Positions 17,442-23,516 of a stretch of 33,569 nt of DNA are shown piece after piece. The stretch is from a virus. The DNA is taken from the IMG/VR virus record IMGVR_UViG_3300014492_000023, positions 1-33,569 of that record; one strand, given 5' to 3'. Made by a program: the position numbers and the translations under genes. The notes under the pieces are model-generated. The model saw nothing but the letters and a program-made list of their open reading frames with translations, ran no database searches and was not told where the DNA came from. Each line of letters starts with the position of its first letter. Positions within the stretch are counted from its first letter, which is position 1.

Positions 17442-17466
17442 AAAAAACCCACTAAAACGTGGGCTT
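17442..17466 (-). terminator. Rho-independent terminator of the leftward early operon
   Basis: CCCAC (17448-17452) and GTGGG (17459-17463) form a stem with a 6-base loop. Read leftward it is followed by a T-rich tract (complement of 17435-17447), so it terminates transcription coming from 17503 and above. In the rightward direction the T tract is poor. Confidence 0.75.
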
Positions 17467-17502
17467 AATAGATAAACGCAACAAAATACCTAACGGTATC
17501 CC

Positions 17503-18021
17503 CTAAAAAGGGATGTCATCGTCCAGATCTGGAGATTGTGGTACAACTGTTGGCGGAGCATCTTCTTTTTGTTTTGGTGGCTCTATTGGGTTTTTAATTG
17601 TATCACCATCACAAACAAAGTCTTTAACGTCATTGCGGTCTGGCCACATTTCCCCTGATCCATCAGTTTTAAGCGTACCTTTCTTGATAACAATGTGAGC
17701 TTTTCCTGATTTACTCAAGGTGCGAGCCATATCAAAGCTGCCGTTCTCATAATCAAGAATCATGCCAATTGTTTTGGCGTAATGCCTAAGTTTGTAAGCA
17801 AAATTGCCATCGCCTGAAATAAACGTGTAAACAACACGCTCACGGTTTTCATTATCCCACACCAACAATTTTAATTTAGCCATATCGATGCCATTTTTAT
17901 CGCGAAGTGGCTTATTAAATTTATCGGTAACATGGACTTCGATCACTTCAAAGGCATAAATTCCTTCGTCCATGACATTCATACTTTGAATTTGTGCTTC
18001 TGTATAAGGTGTGTATCGCAT
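17503..18021 (-). CDS. Single-strand DNA-binding-like protein with SSB-type acidic tail
   Basis: A 172-residue protein. The last residues, DLDDDIPF, match the acidic C-terminal tip of bacterial SSB (DDDIPF), which binds SSB-interacting proteins. The N-terminal ~125 residues are beta-rich (YAFEVIEVHVTD, KLKLLVWDNENR, VVYTFISGDG) and resemble the DUF669-type proteins found with phage recombinases; the linker is Pro-rich (from about 140). It lies last in an operon with a Sak4-like ATPase and a Gp157-like protein, supporting a role in phage single-strand annealing recombination or replication. The acidic tip probably recruits host SSB partners. The DUF669 call is tentative; the tail is directly visible. 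Confidence 0.65.
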   Translation of the reverse strand: MRYTPYTEAQIQSMNVMDEGIYAFEVIEVHVTDKFNKPLRDKNGIDMAKLKLLVWDNENRERVVYTFISGDGNFAYKLRHYAKTIGMILDYENGSFDMARTLSKSGKAHIVIKKGTLKTDGSGEMWPDRNDVKDFVCDGDTIKNPIEPPKQKEDAPPTVVPQSPDLDDDIPF

Positions 18022-18028
18022 TACTTTC

Positions 18029-18520
18029 TCACTTAATCTCTAGTTTGATTTTACGTTGAATCGTAGCACCTGGCACGTCAACACCTTCATTCAATACCTC
18101 TTTCAACATAATTTTATCAACCGAGGTAGTGGTTTTTTCACGCCAAAATTCAGCGGGAATTAGATTTTCGTCAAACACGTCCACCGATGGAGGGCATGTT
18201 TTGAGTCGAATTTTAAAATAGGGGGATGTTTTAATTTCATTAATTGATAACTTTTGTAGGTTAAATTGTAAATAATCCGAAAGGGATTGTATCTTGTTTG
18301 TTAACTTACTCTTTCTGGATGCCATCTCTTTAATTGCTTCAGCAATCATTGTTTCTTCTGCTTCGATATTTTTTATATAAGCTGCTACCGAGACAGCCTT
18401 GTATTCAAATTCTTGTTGGAGGGCATCAAGATTATCTAGATGTTCTTGTAATAACTCGCCGTCCTCACTTATGTTATTGAATATTGATTGTACTTCGTTA
18501 GTTATTTCATATAGTTTCAT
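18029..18520 (-). CDS. Gp157-like helical protein of the recombination module
   Basis: A 163-residue protein with the features of the phage Gp157 family: MKLYEI.. start, long charged coiled-coil helices (about 5-100), then a conserved beta segment around FKIRLKTCPPSVDVFDENLIPAEFW (split here by family resemblance) with the P-x-x-F/W pattern and a terminal basic strand. The family is widely found next to phage single-strand annealing or Sak4-type recombinases. Its start overlaps the stop of the upstream ATPase gene by 14 bases, indicating coupled translation. Confidence 0.75.
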   Translation of the reverse strand: MKLYEITNEVQSIFNNISEDGELLQEHLDNLDALQQEFEYKAVSVAAYIKNIEAEETMIAEAIKEMASRKSKLTNKIQSLSDYLQFNLQKLSINEIKTSPYFKIRLKTCPPSVDVFDENLIPAEFWREKTTTSVDKIMLKEVLNEGVDVPGATIQRKIKLEIK

Positions 18521-19394
18521 TTTTGTTTTGCTCCGACATTGTTAATTTAGATTTGAGGTATTCAATAATAGAATTCATGTGTTTGCGATCCATCTCATCC
18601 CAGCTATTGGCCTCTCCTTTATTAAGCCATTTTTCAATAATTTCAGGCTTTATATTCATAAGCTTAATGTAGTTTTCAATTTGACTTATCTGGGAAGGAG
18701 TGGCTAGTAATTCCTGACAATCTTTCTCAAGAATTTCACGTCCATAGCGGTTTGCTATTTCATCATAACTAAACTGGAATCTATCGGTTTCTTGAAAAGA
18801 TTCTAGCCGTGTTTTTTTAATTATTGCTTCACGAATTCTACCTTTTTTATTAATCTCAAATACCAAATCAAACAAGTAGTCGATTTTTTTATAACCATCG
18901 AATGTTTGACCTAGAACGGTCATATTATCGCCATAAAGATTTTTAGAATGACACGTGATGATGACATTCATATCAACCTTAATTAATAGGCTTAATAACT
19001 GTTTCATTTTGCGATCAGCAGCAATGTAGTGGCCGCCATGCGCCATGCCATCAGGATTCTTAGGCGACATTCTATCGAATGCGCATTTTTCAATGAGGTT
19101 ATTGTATATAACGGTTAAGGGATCGATTATTAATGTTTTATAGGAATGCTTTTCTGTTGCAAGTGCTTTCACTTCAGATAACACGTCATCAAAGTCAATT
19201 GTATGAAATACGCATCCCCCATTTTCTTTAATTTTCTCCAAGTATTGCTGATGTTCAAAGCCTTTTTCTGTATCAATTAAATAAGGTCGCGGAAAGCTAA
19301 TGGCCGCCATCGTTTTACCTGAGCCAGCAACCCCATACATTAATGTTTTTAATCGCTTTTCAACTAATTCTGGTTGTATTCCTCTTAAAGCCAT
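18507..19394 (-). CDS. Sak4-like AAA ATPase (RecA-like phage recombinase)
   Basis: A 295-residue ATPase. Walker A GVAGSGKT is at residues 21-28, preceded by KTLMYG; Walker B LIID is at 87-90. YLIDTEKG (37-44) fits the AAA_24 family, which includes phage Sak4-like recombinases working with SSB. The C-terminal part has helices (about 230-290) that could contact partners. Located upstream of the Gp157-like and SSB-like genes in one leftward operon, a typical recombination module. Start at 19394 overlaps the end of the small membrane protein gene. Confidence 0.8.
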   Translation of the reverse strand: MALRGIQPELVEKRLKTLMYGVAGSGKTMAAISFPRPYLIDTEKGFEHQQYLEKIKENGGCVFHTIDFDDVLSEVKALATEKHSYKTLIIDPLTVIYNNLIEKCAFDRMSPKNPDGMAHGGHYIAADRKMKQLLSLLIKVDMNVIITCHSKNLYGDNMTVLGQTFDGYKKIDYLFDLVFEINKKGRIREAIIKKTRLESFQETDRFQFSYDEIANRYGREILEKDCQELLATPSQISQIENYIKLMNIKPEIIEKWLNKGEANSWDEMDRKHMNSIIEYLKSKLTMSEQNKNETI

Positions 19395-19525
19395 GACTGC
19401 ACGCTCCCTATAGCAAAAATAATAATAATGATTGCAATGATATCAATCCAATTTAATCGTGAAATGGAAAAGGTTTTTAAACGCTTTTTTGGTGTAATAA
19501 AATCTTGCATGTTATTTTTATTCAT
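19385..19525 (-). CDS. Small single-pass membrane protein
   Basis: A 46-residue protein. The start at 19525 overlaps the stop of the upstream gene (GATGAATAA), showing coupling; a longer reading from 19579 is a shadow of that gene. A basic N-terminus (residues 1-20) precedes a membrane span (about 26-45, WIDIIAIIIIIFAIG). It lies in the early recombination operon. Function unknown; could be a lysis-control, membrane-tethering or host-takeover peptide. Confidence 0.5.
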   Translation of the reverse strand: MNKNNMQDFITPKKRLKTFSISRLNWIDIIAIIIIIFAIGSVQSWL

Positions 19526-19769
19526 CCCAGCTCCCAAACGGTTGTGATTCCGCATACATCCTGTCCATACAAGCATCATTGAGAAATTCTTGAAGGTAAG
19601 TATCTAAGTTACCAGTGATTTGCATAAATTGAGATAGCAGCTCTAATTTATCAGCAGAATCTAATTCTGCAATAGAAAGCTTGTATTCATTATCTATGAG
19701 CGTGGCTTTTTTGAAAGCTAGATTTTGTGCCAGTCTTATAAGAGGTACTTCGAGTGTTTTCGTTGTCAT
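19518..19769 (-). CDS. Unknown early protein, first gene of leftward operon
   Basis: An 83-residue acidic protein (ending QPFGSWDE) with a Leu-rich helical middle (LDSADKLELLSQFMQI). It is the first gene behind the leftward promoter of the switch, at the place where lambda-type phages have early genes such as cIII or N. It is not a CI-type repressor: no HTH or peptidase motif. Family not recognised. Confidence 0.6.
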   Translation of the reverse strand: MTTKTLEVPLIRLAQNLAFKKATLIDNEYKLSIAELDSADKLELLSQFMQITGNLDTYLQEFLNDACMDRMYAESQPFGSWDE

Positions 19770-19817
19770 GTTTCTCTCGTTATGTTTTGTTGCGTTATGT
19801 TTTGTTACTACCCTTGC

Positions 19818-19845
19818 ATGATAACAGATTACTTAACAATGTCAA
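19818..19845 (-). promoter_or_regulatory. Leftward early promoter (PL-like)
   Basis: On the minus strand TTGACA (19845-19840) and TATCAT (19823-19818) are separated by 16 bases, a near-consensus sigma70 promoter. The -35 overlaps the first operator copy. The leader contains two tandem copies of a 14-base repeat (19778-19806). Confidence 0.8.
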
Positions 19846-19887
19846 CCAAAAGTTTGCATTTAGATAACTATTGGTTTACATTTGGTT
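19844..19887. promoter_or_regulatory. Operator cluster of the Cro-like switch
   Basis: AACCAAAAGTT (19844-19854), its inverse AACTATTGGTT (19866-19876) and a poorer inverse copy (19877-19887) cover the gap between the two divergent promoters. The first two have centres 22 bp apart, the same as at 26504-26536, so they are likely binding sites of one dimeric regulator, probably the HTH protein at 19930. Confidence 0.65.
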
Positions 19888-19903
19888 GTCATTCACCTAC
19901 TAT
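19875..19903 (+). promoter_or_regulatory. Rightward early promoter (PR-like)
   Basis: TTTACA (19875-19880) and TACTAT (19898-19903) with a 17-base spacer form a good sigma70 promoter 27 bases before the HTH gene. Its -35 lies within the operator cluster, so the HTH protein can repress its own expression. Confidence 0.8.
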
Positions 19904-19929
19904 GCGGGCTGTAAAAATAGGGGGTTTTA

Positions 19930-20133
19930 ATGTCATCACCAGTCATACAAATAAGAAAGACGTTAGGAATGACGCAAACTGATTTTGGAAAAAAAATGGG
20001 TCTTAGTCGTACTATGATTGATAATTATGAGCATCAGCGTAAATCGCCAAGCTATAAAATGATTAAAAAATTAATTGAAGTGGCTAACGAGAATAATATT
20101 GATATTAAAATTGAGGATTTTTTTAGAGAATAA
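19930..20133 (+). CDS. Cro/CI-family helix-turn-helix regulator
   Basis: A 67-residue DNA-binding protein made essentially of one HTH_3 domain: helix 1 IQIRKTLG, helices 2-3 MTQTDFGKKMGLSRTMIDN (about 14-32) and the ending YEHQRKSPS. Size and position, at the head of the rightward early operon and preceded by GGGGG as ribosome site, are those of a Cro protein. No CI-type repressor with C-terminal peptidase domain exists opposite it, so the phage is probably not lysogenic by a lambda-like mechanism, or the repressor gene lies elsewhere. It likely binds the AACC-type operators at 19844-19887 and 26504-26536. Confidence 0.85.
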   Translation: MSSPVIQIRKTLGMTQTDFGKKMGLSRTMIDNYEHQRKSPSYKMIKKLIEVANENNIDIKIEDFFRE

Positions 20134-20134
20134 T

Positions 20135-20186
20135 TTATCCACAAAAAGTGTGGGTAAGTGTGTGGATGAATATGGTGAAAGCCATA
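20135..20186. other. DnaA-box cluster with hairpin, candidate replication origin
   Basis: TTATCCACA at 20135-20143 is a perfect DnaA box. Two more boxes with one mismatch each follow on the opposite strand (20149-20157 and 20161-20169). A 6-bp hairpin (ATATGG 20169-20174 / CCATAT 20181-20186) and AT-rich DNA lie next to them. Three boxes in 35 bp in a non-coding gap of 111 bp directly after the Cro gene suggest an origin used by host DnaA. Confidence 0.55.
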
Positions 20187-20244
20187 TAAATACAGGTTAT
20201 CTTGTGGTGATCAAAATCTGTCTAAATTAATGAGAGTAAATTAA

Positions 20245-20415
20245 ATGAATGAGAAAAAAACGCCTGATTTAACAATTCGACTTGGAGATATAAAAGAAAA
20301 AGATTTGACACCTTACGAATTATTTATGCGAAAAATCATAAATGCCGTTTTGGGAGTAATCGACGAAGGAATGAGCAATAAATTATTAAATATTCATGGG
20401 ATTCAAGTGAGATAA
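20245..20415 (+). CDS. Small early protein, unknown
   Basis: A 56-residue protein beginning MNEKKTPDLTIRLGDIKEKD; residues 20-56 appear helical (TPYELFMRKIINAVLGVIDEG). GAGAG upstream is a modest ribosome site. It is the first gene after the candidate origin and second of the rightward operon. Confidence 0.5.
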   Translation: MNEKKTPDLTIRLGDIKEKDLTPYELFMRKIINAVLGVIDEGMSNKLLNIHGIQVR

Positions 20416-20436
20416 ATCATCTAGTAATACAGAGTC

Positions 20437-20467
20437 TTGACAATATTAATGATATTGAAATTAGAAT
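20437..20467 (+). promoter_or_regulatory. Possible promoter
   Basis: TTGACA (20437-20442) and TAGAAT (20462-20467) are separated by 19 bases, longer than ideal. It lies in the 105-bp gap before the gene at 20521. Confidence 0.35.
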
Positions 20468-20520
20468 ATCAAAATACTATTAGAGTGTTTTATTGTGAAT
20501 AAAGAAAATAGGGACTAGCG

Positions 20521-20694
20521 ATGACTAATAAAGTTAAATTTACACAGGATCAAATAGACCACATTTGTTATCAAATTGGTGACTGGTACTTGATGATGAA
20601 ACCATTGCTTGAAGGTCAACACAACCTTGGTTACATGAAAGAAAAACTTAAAACGATGATTTGTGGGGAAGATGATGAGTTGCAAGAAATGTGA
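20521..20694 (+). CDS. Small early protein, unknown
   Basis: A 57-residue protein (starts MTNKVKFTQDQIDHICYQIG) with AGGGA upstream. Two helices are likely (8-35 and 40-57). The end overlaps the next two short frames. No family recognised. Confidence 0.5.
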   Translation: MTNKVKFTQDQIDHICYQIGDWYLMMKPLLEGQHNLGYMKEKLKTMICGEDDELQEM

Positions 20695-20788
20695 TTGCGA
20701 AAGGAATCTATACATTCAGAATTTACAGCACAGAAATGAAATGGACAATGGAACGCTTAACCGAATCATTTATACGTTTAAGGCGTGA
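20672..20788 (+). CDS. Very small cysteine-rich protein
   Basis: A 38-residue frame starting MMSCKKCDCE behind GGGGA, overlapping the previous gene by 23 bases. The CxxCxC motif could bind a metal. It is supported mainly by the good ribosome site, and no homologue is recognised. Confidence 0.4.
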   Translation: MMSCKKCDCERNLYIQNLQHRNEMDNGTLNRIIYTFKA

Positions 20789-20852
20789 TATGGCGTGGTT
20801 ACAGTACAGCATTACAAACGACAGAAAACCACTTGAAAAACTAGAATTTTAA
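20691..20852 (+). CDS. Small basic protein, unknown
   Basis: A 53-residue frame from GTG at 20691, overlapping the preceding stop as GTGA, or 38 residues from ATG at 20736. The part from 20736 (MKWTMERLTESFIRLRRDM) is a basic amphipathic helix. The start is uncertain, as neither has a strong ribosome site. Overlaps the Cys-rich frame. Confidence 0.4.
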   Translation: MIAKGIYTFRIYSTEMKWTMERLTESFIRLRRDMAWLQYSITNDRKPLEKLEF

Positions 20853-20872
20853 TTAAAAAACGGAGGGCTTTA

Positions 20873-21061
20873 ATGACACCAGAAGAAAGAATGAATCATT
20901 GTTATTTAGGTGACGGAGTTTACATAGAACGCACACCACTCCATCTAATACTTAGAACGGGTTCTCACCGTGATAGCGAGTGCGATAACAAAATTTACTT
21001 AGAACCTAGCGTGTTCGAAAACCTTTTAGAATGGGTGAGACATCTTAAGGAAATAAAATGA
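20873..21061 (+). CDS. Small early protein, unknown
   Basis: A 62-residue protein behind the strong ribosome site GGAGGG. Starts MTPEERMNHCYLGDGVYIE and appears as a small alpha/beta domain with a C-terminal helix. The stop overlaps the next start (ATGA). Confidence 0.6.
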   Translation: MTPEERMNHCYLGDGVYIERTPLHLILRTGSHRDSECDNKIYLEPSVFENLLEWVRHLKEIK

Positions 21062-21147
21062 ATTTTATAGAGCCGGGTTGTGTTTTATTTGGAATGGCTG
21101 TAGGCGAAATACTTTACCTATTAGTTCGATGCAATTTTATAAATTAA
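21058..21147 (+). CDS. Tiny membrane peptide
   Basis: A 29-residue frame coupled to the upstream gene by ATGA. Residues about 7-24 (GCVLFGMAVGEILYLLV) are hydrophobic enough for one membrane span. Function unknown. Confidence 0.4.
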   Translation: MNFIEPGCVLFGMAVGEILYLLVRCNFIN

Positions 21148-21157
21148 GGCTATTAAA

Positions 21158-21358
21158 ATGACTTGTTATAAAGATAAAACATTTTGCGCATCTCCGAAAT
21201 GCAGGAATCAATGTGGGCGTAAAATTACAGATGAACAGCAACGGGAAGCTCAACGCTTAGGATTGCTTATTTCATGGTCTTATTTTTGCGGTACACCAGC
21301 AAGAGGATTTTATACCAATGATTTTAGGAATAATAATGAACCTACCAGAAAAATATAG
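21158..21358 (+). CDS. Small Cys-rich protein (MTCYKDKTFC type)
   Basis: A 66-residue protein. The start MTCYKDKTFC and five cysteines (3, 10, 14, 19, 44 approx.) resemble small proteins often encoded in early regions of enterobacterial phages; the Cys pattern suggests a metal site. An acidic/charged helix follows. It overlaps the next gene by 23 bases. Confidence 0.55.
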   Translation: MTCYKDKTFCASPKCRNQCGRKITDEQQREAQRLGLLISWSYFCGTPARGFYTNDFRNNNEPTRKI

Positions 21359-21677
21359 GGTGAAATCGCCTCTTTTACCTAAAGAGCTTCAATCTTATTT
21401 AGTTCCATATCAAAAACATCAATTAAAGGTGCACTTAAGGGTTATTGCATCCTTTGAGCCTGATGGATGGAATCACGTAAGCGTTTCATTAGCGCATAGA
21501 AATCCATCATGGAATGAAATGTGTTTTATTAAAGATTTATTTTTCGATGAGGAAGATTTGTGTTTGCAATTTCATCCTAAAAAATCTGAATATGTTAATT
21601 TGCATAAACATTGTTTGCATATTTGGCAGCCTCCTAAAGAAATTGAAAAATATTTATTAAGAGAAGGGGATAACTAA
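21336..21677 (+). CDS. DUF7694-like protein
   Basis: A 113-residue protein from ATG 21336 (AGGAA upstream; ATG 21318 is an alternative that adds 6 residues). The core has the signature I recognise from this phage family: GW-HVSVSLAHR-PSW-EM, followed by CFIKDLFFDEEDLCLQFHP, KKSEYVN and HKHCLHIW. Function of the family is not known. It lies in the rightward early operon, typical of accessory genes in gammaproteobacterial phages. Confidence 0.65.
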   Translation: MNLPEKYRVKSPLLPKELQSYLVPYQKHQLKVHLRVIASFEPDGWNHVSVSLAHRNPSWNEMCFIKDLFFDEEDLCLQFHPKKSEYVNLHKHCLHIWQPPKEIEKYLLREGDN

Positions 21678-21679
21678 TA

Positions 21680-21846
21680 TGAATGATTTCACTAAAAAAG
21701 AACTAGAAATAATATTATTTTGGGGAATGGATAGAGCTGAAAATGTTAGCTTACATGAGTTTAAGTCAGATGGTCATGATGTTGTTTATAAAAAGGTTCA
21801 TTCCATGATCGAAAATTACTATGATAAAGGTGAGTTTCATGAATGA
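21680..21846 (+). pseudogene. MNDFTK-family gene with an apparent frameshift
   Basis: The frame opens MNDFTKKELEIILF and is the first of four genes with this start. Read straight it ends at 21808 after an uncharacteristic tail. In the neighbouring frame from about 21721 the sequence continues WGMDRAENVSLHEF and ends VHSMIENYYDKGEFHE at 21846, matching the SMIDNY ending of the family copy at 22244. One missing base in the T run near 21719-21721 would explain this. It could be a true mutation or a sequencing error. Confidence 0.5.
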
Positions 21847-22018
21847 CTTCACGAAAGACAACATAACAACACTCACGCAAAGCTGTCAGAAATGTCATAG
21901 TAAGTTGTGCGATACAGCAGCAGTATTTTGGAACGAAGACCGCACTAAAATAATCGAGACGCGATGCTCCTGTTCTAATCGTATGTGTGATTACATATTG
22001 GTGATTAAGAATGAATGA
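21839..22018 (+). CDS. MNDFTK-start zinc-ribbon-like small protein
   Basis: A 59-residue protein starting MNDFTKDN, behind AAGGTGAG. Cysteines at SCQKCHSKLC and RCSCSNRMC could form a zinc-binding knuckle. The N-terminal cassette is shared with neighbouring genes, but the remainder is unrelated. ATG overlaps the preceding stop region (TCATGAATGA). Confidence 0.6.
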   Translation: MNDFTKDNITTLTQSCQKCHSKLCDTAAVFWNEDRTKIIETRCSCSNRMCDYILVIKNE

Positions 22019-22049
22019 CTTCACGAAAGAAGATCCGATAACCATTTAA
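22011..22049 (+). CDS. 12-residue MNDFTK remnant frame
   Basis: ATG at 22011 overlaps the previous stop (ATGAATGA) and reads MNDFTKEDPITI then stop. It shares the first 20 bases exactly with the copies at 21839 and 22244. It looks like the remnant of a lost gene or a translational coupling leader for the next gene, not a functional protein. Confidence 0.3.
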   Translation: MNDFTKEDPITI

Positions 22050-22071
22050 GAGCTGATTATATGAGGCGACG

Positions 22072-22251
22072 ATGACCATGAGCAATAATGTAATTAATTT
22101 ATCTAGCAGATACAAAGTTATTCCATGTCAATGCGGATGTTACCATTTCTTTATCAAAGAAAGTTTGATTGCAGTATGTCAAGAATGTGACCATGAGATT
22201 ATTATTCACAACTCACTTTATGCGCGAACGGAGAATTCTACAGATGAATGA
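22072..22251 (+). CDS. Small zinc-ribbon-like protein
   Basis: A 59-residue protein behind GAGG. Two Cys pairs, PCQCGC and VCQEC (about residues 20-25 and 38-42), with nearby His are typical of a zinc ribbon. Ends GATGAATGA, overlapping the next start. Could bind nucleic acid; family not recognised. Confidence 0.5.
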   Translation: MTMSNNVINLSSRYKVIPCQCGCYHFFIKESLIAVCQECDHEIIIHNSLYARTENSTDE

Positions 22252-22345
22252 CTTCACGAAAGAAGAGTTACAAATAATATTGCTTGATAAAGCTCTAAGA
22301 GAAATAATCCAATCCATGATTGATAACTATTTCGAGCATGATTAG
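22244..22345 (+). CDS. Short MNDFTKEEL family protein
   Basis: A 33-residue protein, MNDFTKEELQIILLDKALRE then SMIDNY and EHD. This is the shortest complete-looking copy of the family; the same start and end bracket the frameshifted gene at 21680. It ends the rightward early gene block, 58 bases from the convergent replication gene. Confidence 0.5.
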   Translation: MNDFTKEELQIILLDKALREIIQSMIDNYFEHD

Positions 22346-22403
22346 CCCGCAAAACCTCTAAATTTAGCCATGGTTAAACGATCCCATTTACTCATGGCTT
22401 ACA

Positions 22404-23261
22404 TCATATAGCCCTCATATTTTGAGTGGATTGCAATAATTGAATTAATTCTTGGGCTGCCCTTTTCTTTTCTTCAGATAAATTATTTTTCAATAATGGA
22501 TATTTTTGAAAATGTTTATATTCTGAAATTAAAGTTTTTTCAACGTCATTAAGGTCACGCCATAATTTATAAGCCACGGAATCGGGCTTTTTATCATACA
22601 GTTCTACATTTTCTCTTTTAATCCAGGCTAAAAACCGGTGAGGTGAAACATTTTGTGAATTTGGCTTCATCGCATAATACATTACGCATTCCTCAAGCAT
22701 CTCCTCAATTGTGACATCTACTTTTTTAAATTTATTATTGAACAATTCGTTGCATTTTCTATCTTTCAAGCATTGCTGGTTTAATTTATTTTGTAACGCC
22801 AGGTATTTGTCTGGTAAAAAAATAGACAAAGAATTCTCGTTTTTTGTTTGTGTGGGCGAAGCCTTTTCTAACGGTTTGTCCTCACTAAAGGTTTTATTAA
22901 TATTCTTTATATTCTGGGTGCACTGTGGTGCATGCATGGGGTGCACTGTAGTGCATGCTTGTACATTTTCAGTACTATCTATCTCGACAAGCCTTATCTG
23001 GCGCGTGATGTAGCGCTTTTTCCCTTTTGTAATTCTTAGTAATTCGCCAGCTTTTTCAAAAAATTCGATGGCATATTGAACTTGGCGAATTTCAAGATTA
23101 GTTCGTGAGGCAATCGTTTCATTGTTTAGGTAGCATGGAAGATTTTTATTCAGGAATTGAAAGATAGTTTCGTAAACTTTGAGGTAGCCAAGAGTTAAGC
23201 CAGGTAAATCCAAAATGTAAGATGGAACGACAAACCAGGTTTCTTTGTAATTATTTGACAT
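22404..23261 (-). CDS. Replication protein with N-terminal winged helix
   Basis: A 285-residue protein, the only plausible replication initiator here. Residues about 18-85 form a helix-turn-helix/winged domain (LTLGYLKVYETIFQFLN, CYLNNETIASRTNLEIRQV) like that of phage and plasmid replication proteins. A low-complexity linker (about 100-150) is followed by a C-terminal domain with the pattern SPHRFLAWIKREN (near 212-224) typical of primosome-like DnaT or helicase-loader relatives. No ATPase motif. It is transcribed leftward, against the early small genes, behind a long structured leader. Confidence 0.6.
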   Translation of the reverse strand: MSNNYKETWFVVPSYILDLPGLTLGYLKVYETIFQFLNKNLPCYLNNETIASRTNLEIRQVQYAIEFFEKAGELLRITKGKKRYITRQIRLVEIDSTENVQACTTVHPMHAPQCTQNIKNINKTFSEDKPLEKASPTQTKNENSLSIFLPDKYLALQNKLNQQCLKDRKCNELFNNKFKKVDVTIEEMLEECVMYYAMKPNSQNVSPHRFLAWIKRENVELYDKKPDSVAYKLWRDLNDVEKTLISEYKHFQKYPLLKNNLSEEKKRAAQELIQLLQSTQNMRAI

Positions 23262-23397
23262 TTTTTAACATCCCATTGTTGCGTTAACAAAGGACATCCG
23301 TTAAAATTCACGAACTCTTGTGGAGTGTTGTTGTCGTGTAACGGATGCCTTCAGCTTGAACAGCCCTGTTTTTGGCAGGGCTAAAGTTCAACCCCAC
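23262..23397 (-). promoter_or_regulatory. Structured leader of the replication gene (two long hairpins)
   Basis: Hairpin A (23356-23391): TTGAAC and AGCCCTG pair with their complements around a 7-base loop, giving 13 bp with a 3-base bulge. Hairpin B (23295-23347): outer 9 bp CATCCGTTA/TAACGGATG, then 5 bp CACGA/TCGTG and 4 bp ACTC/GAGT, with internal loops. A weaker TTAAC/GTTAA pairing (23264-23286) brackets GGGAT ahead of the start codon. May be an RNA control element, a small RNA or an origin structure. Confidence 0.65.
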
Positions 23398-23403
23398 CAT
23401 GAT

Positions 23404-23433
23404 ATTTTATTCTTAATTAATTTTCTACGTAAA
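23404..23433 (-). promoter_or_regulatory. Candidate promoter of replication gene
   Basis: On the minus strand TTTACG (23433-23428) and TAAAAT (23409-23404) with an 18-base spacer. It would place the start of transcription near 23397, just before hairpin A of the structured leader. Confidence 0.45.
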
Positions 23434-23461
23434 AACAAACCCTAACACTGAGCTTTTTTAT

Positions 23462-23490
23462 TTGTTATGTCAATTTAGGTTTGATAGGAT
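23462..23490 (+). promoter_or_regulatory. Rightward promoter before lysozyme block
   Basis: TTGTTA (23462-23467) and TAGGAT (23485-23490) with a 17-base spacer, 27 bases before the ATG at 23517, which has AGAGGA as ribosome site. Confidence 0.7.
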
Positions 23491-23516
23491 AAATAAAACA
23501 ACTCAGAGGATTACTG

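Noticed and set aside
19518-19769. CI-type repressor opposite the Cro-like gene
   Set aside because: The protein has no HTH or peptidase motif and is only 83 residues, so it cannot be called a repressor.
20449-20502. 17-residue frame in the gap before 20521
   Set aside because: No ribosome site and no coding pattern.
22366-22399. AGCCATG/CATGGCT inverted repeat as terminator between convergent genes
   Set aside because: The loop is 20 bases and no T tract follows in either direction.
23262-23516. CRISPR-like or iteron array in the divergent gap
   Set aside because: The repeats are inverted hairpin arms, not regularly spaced direct repeats.
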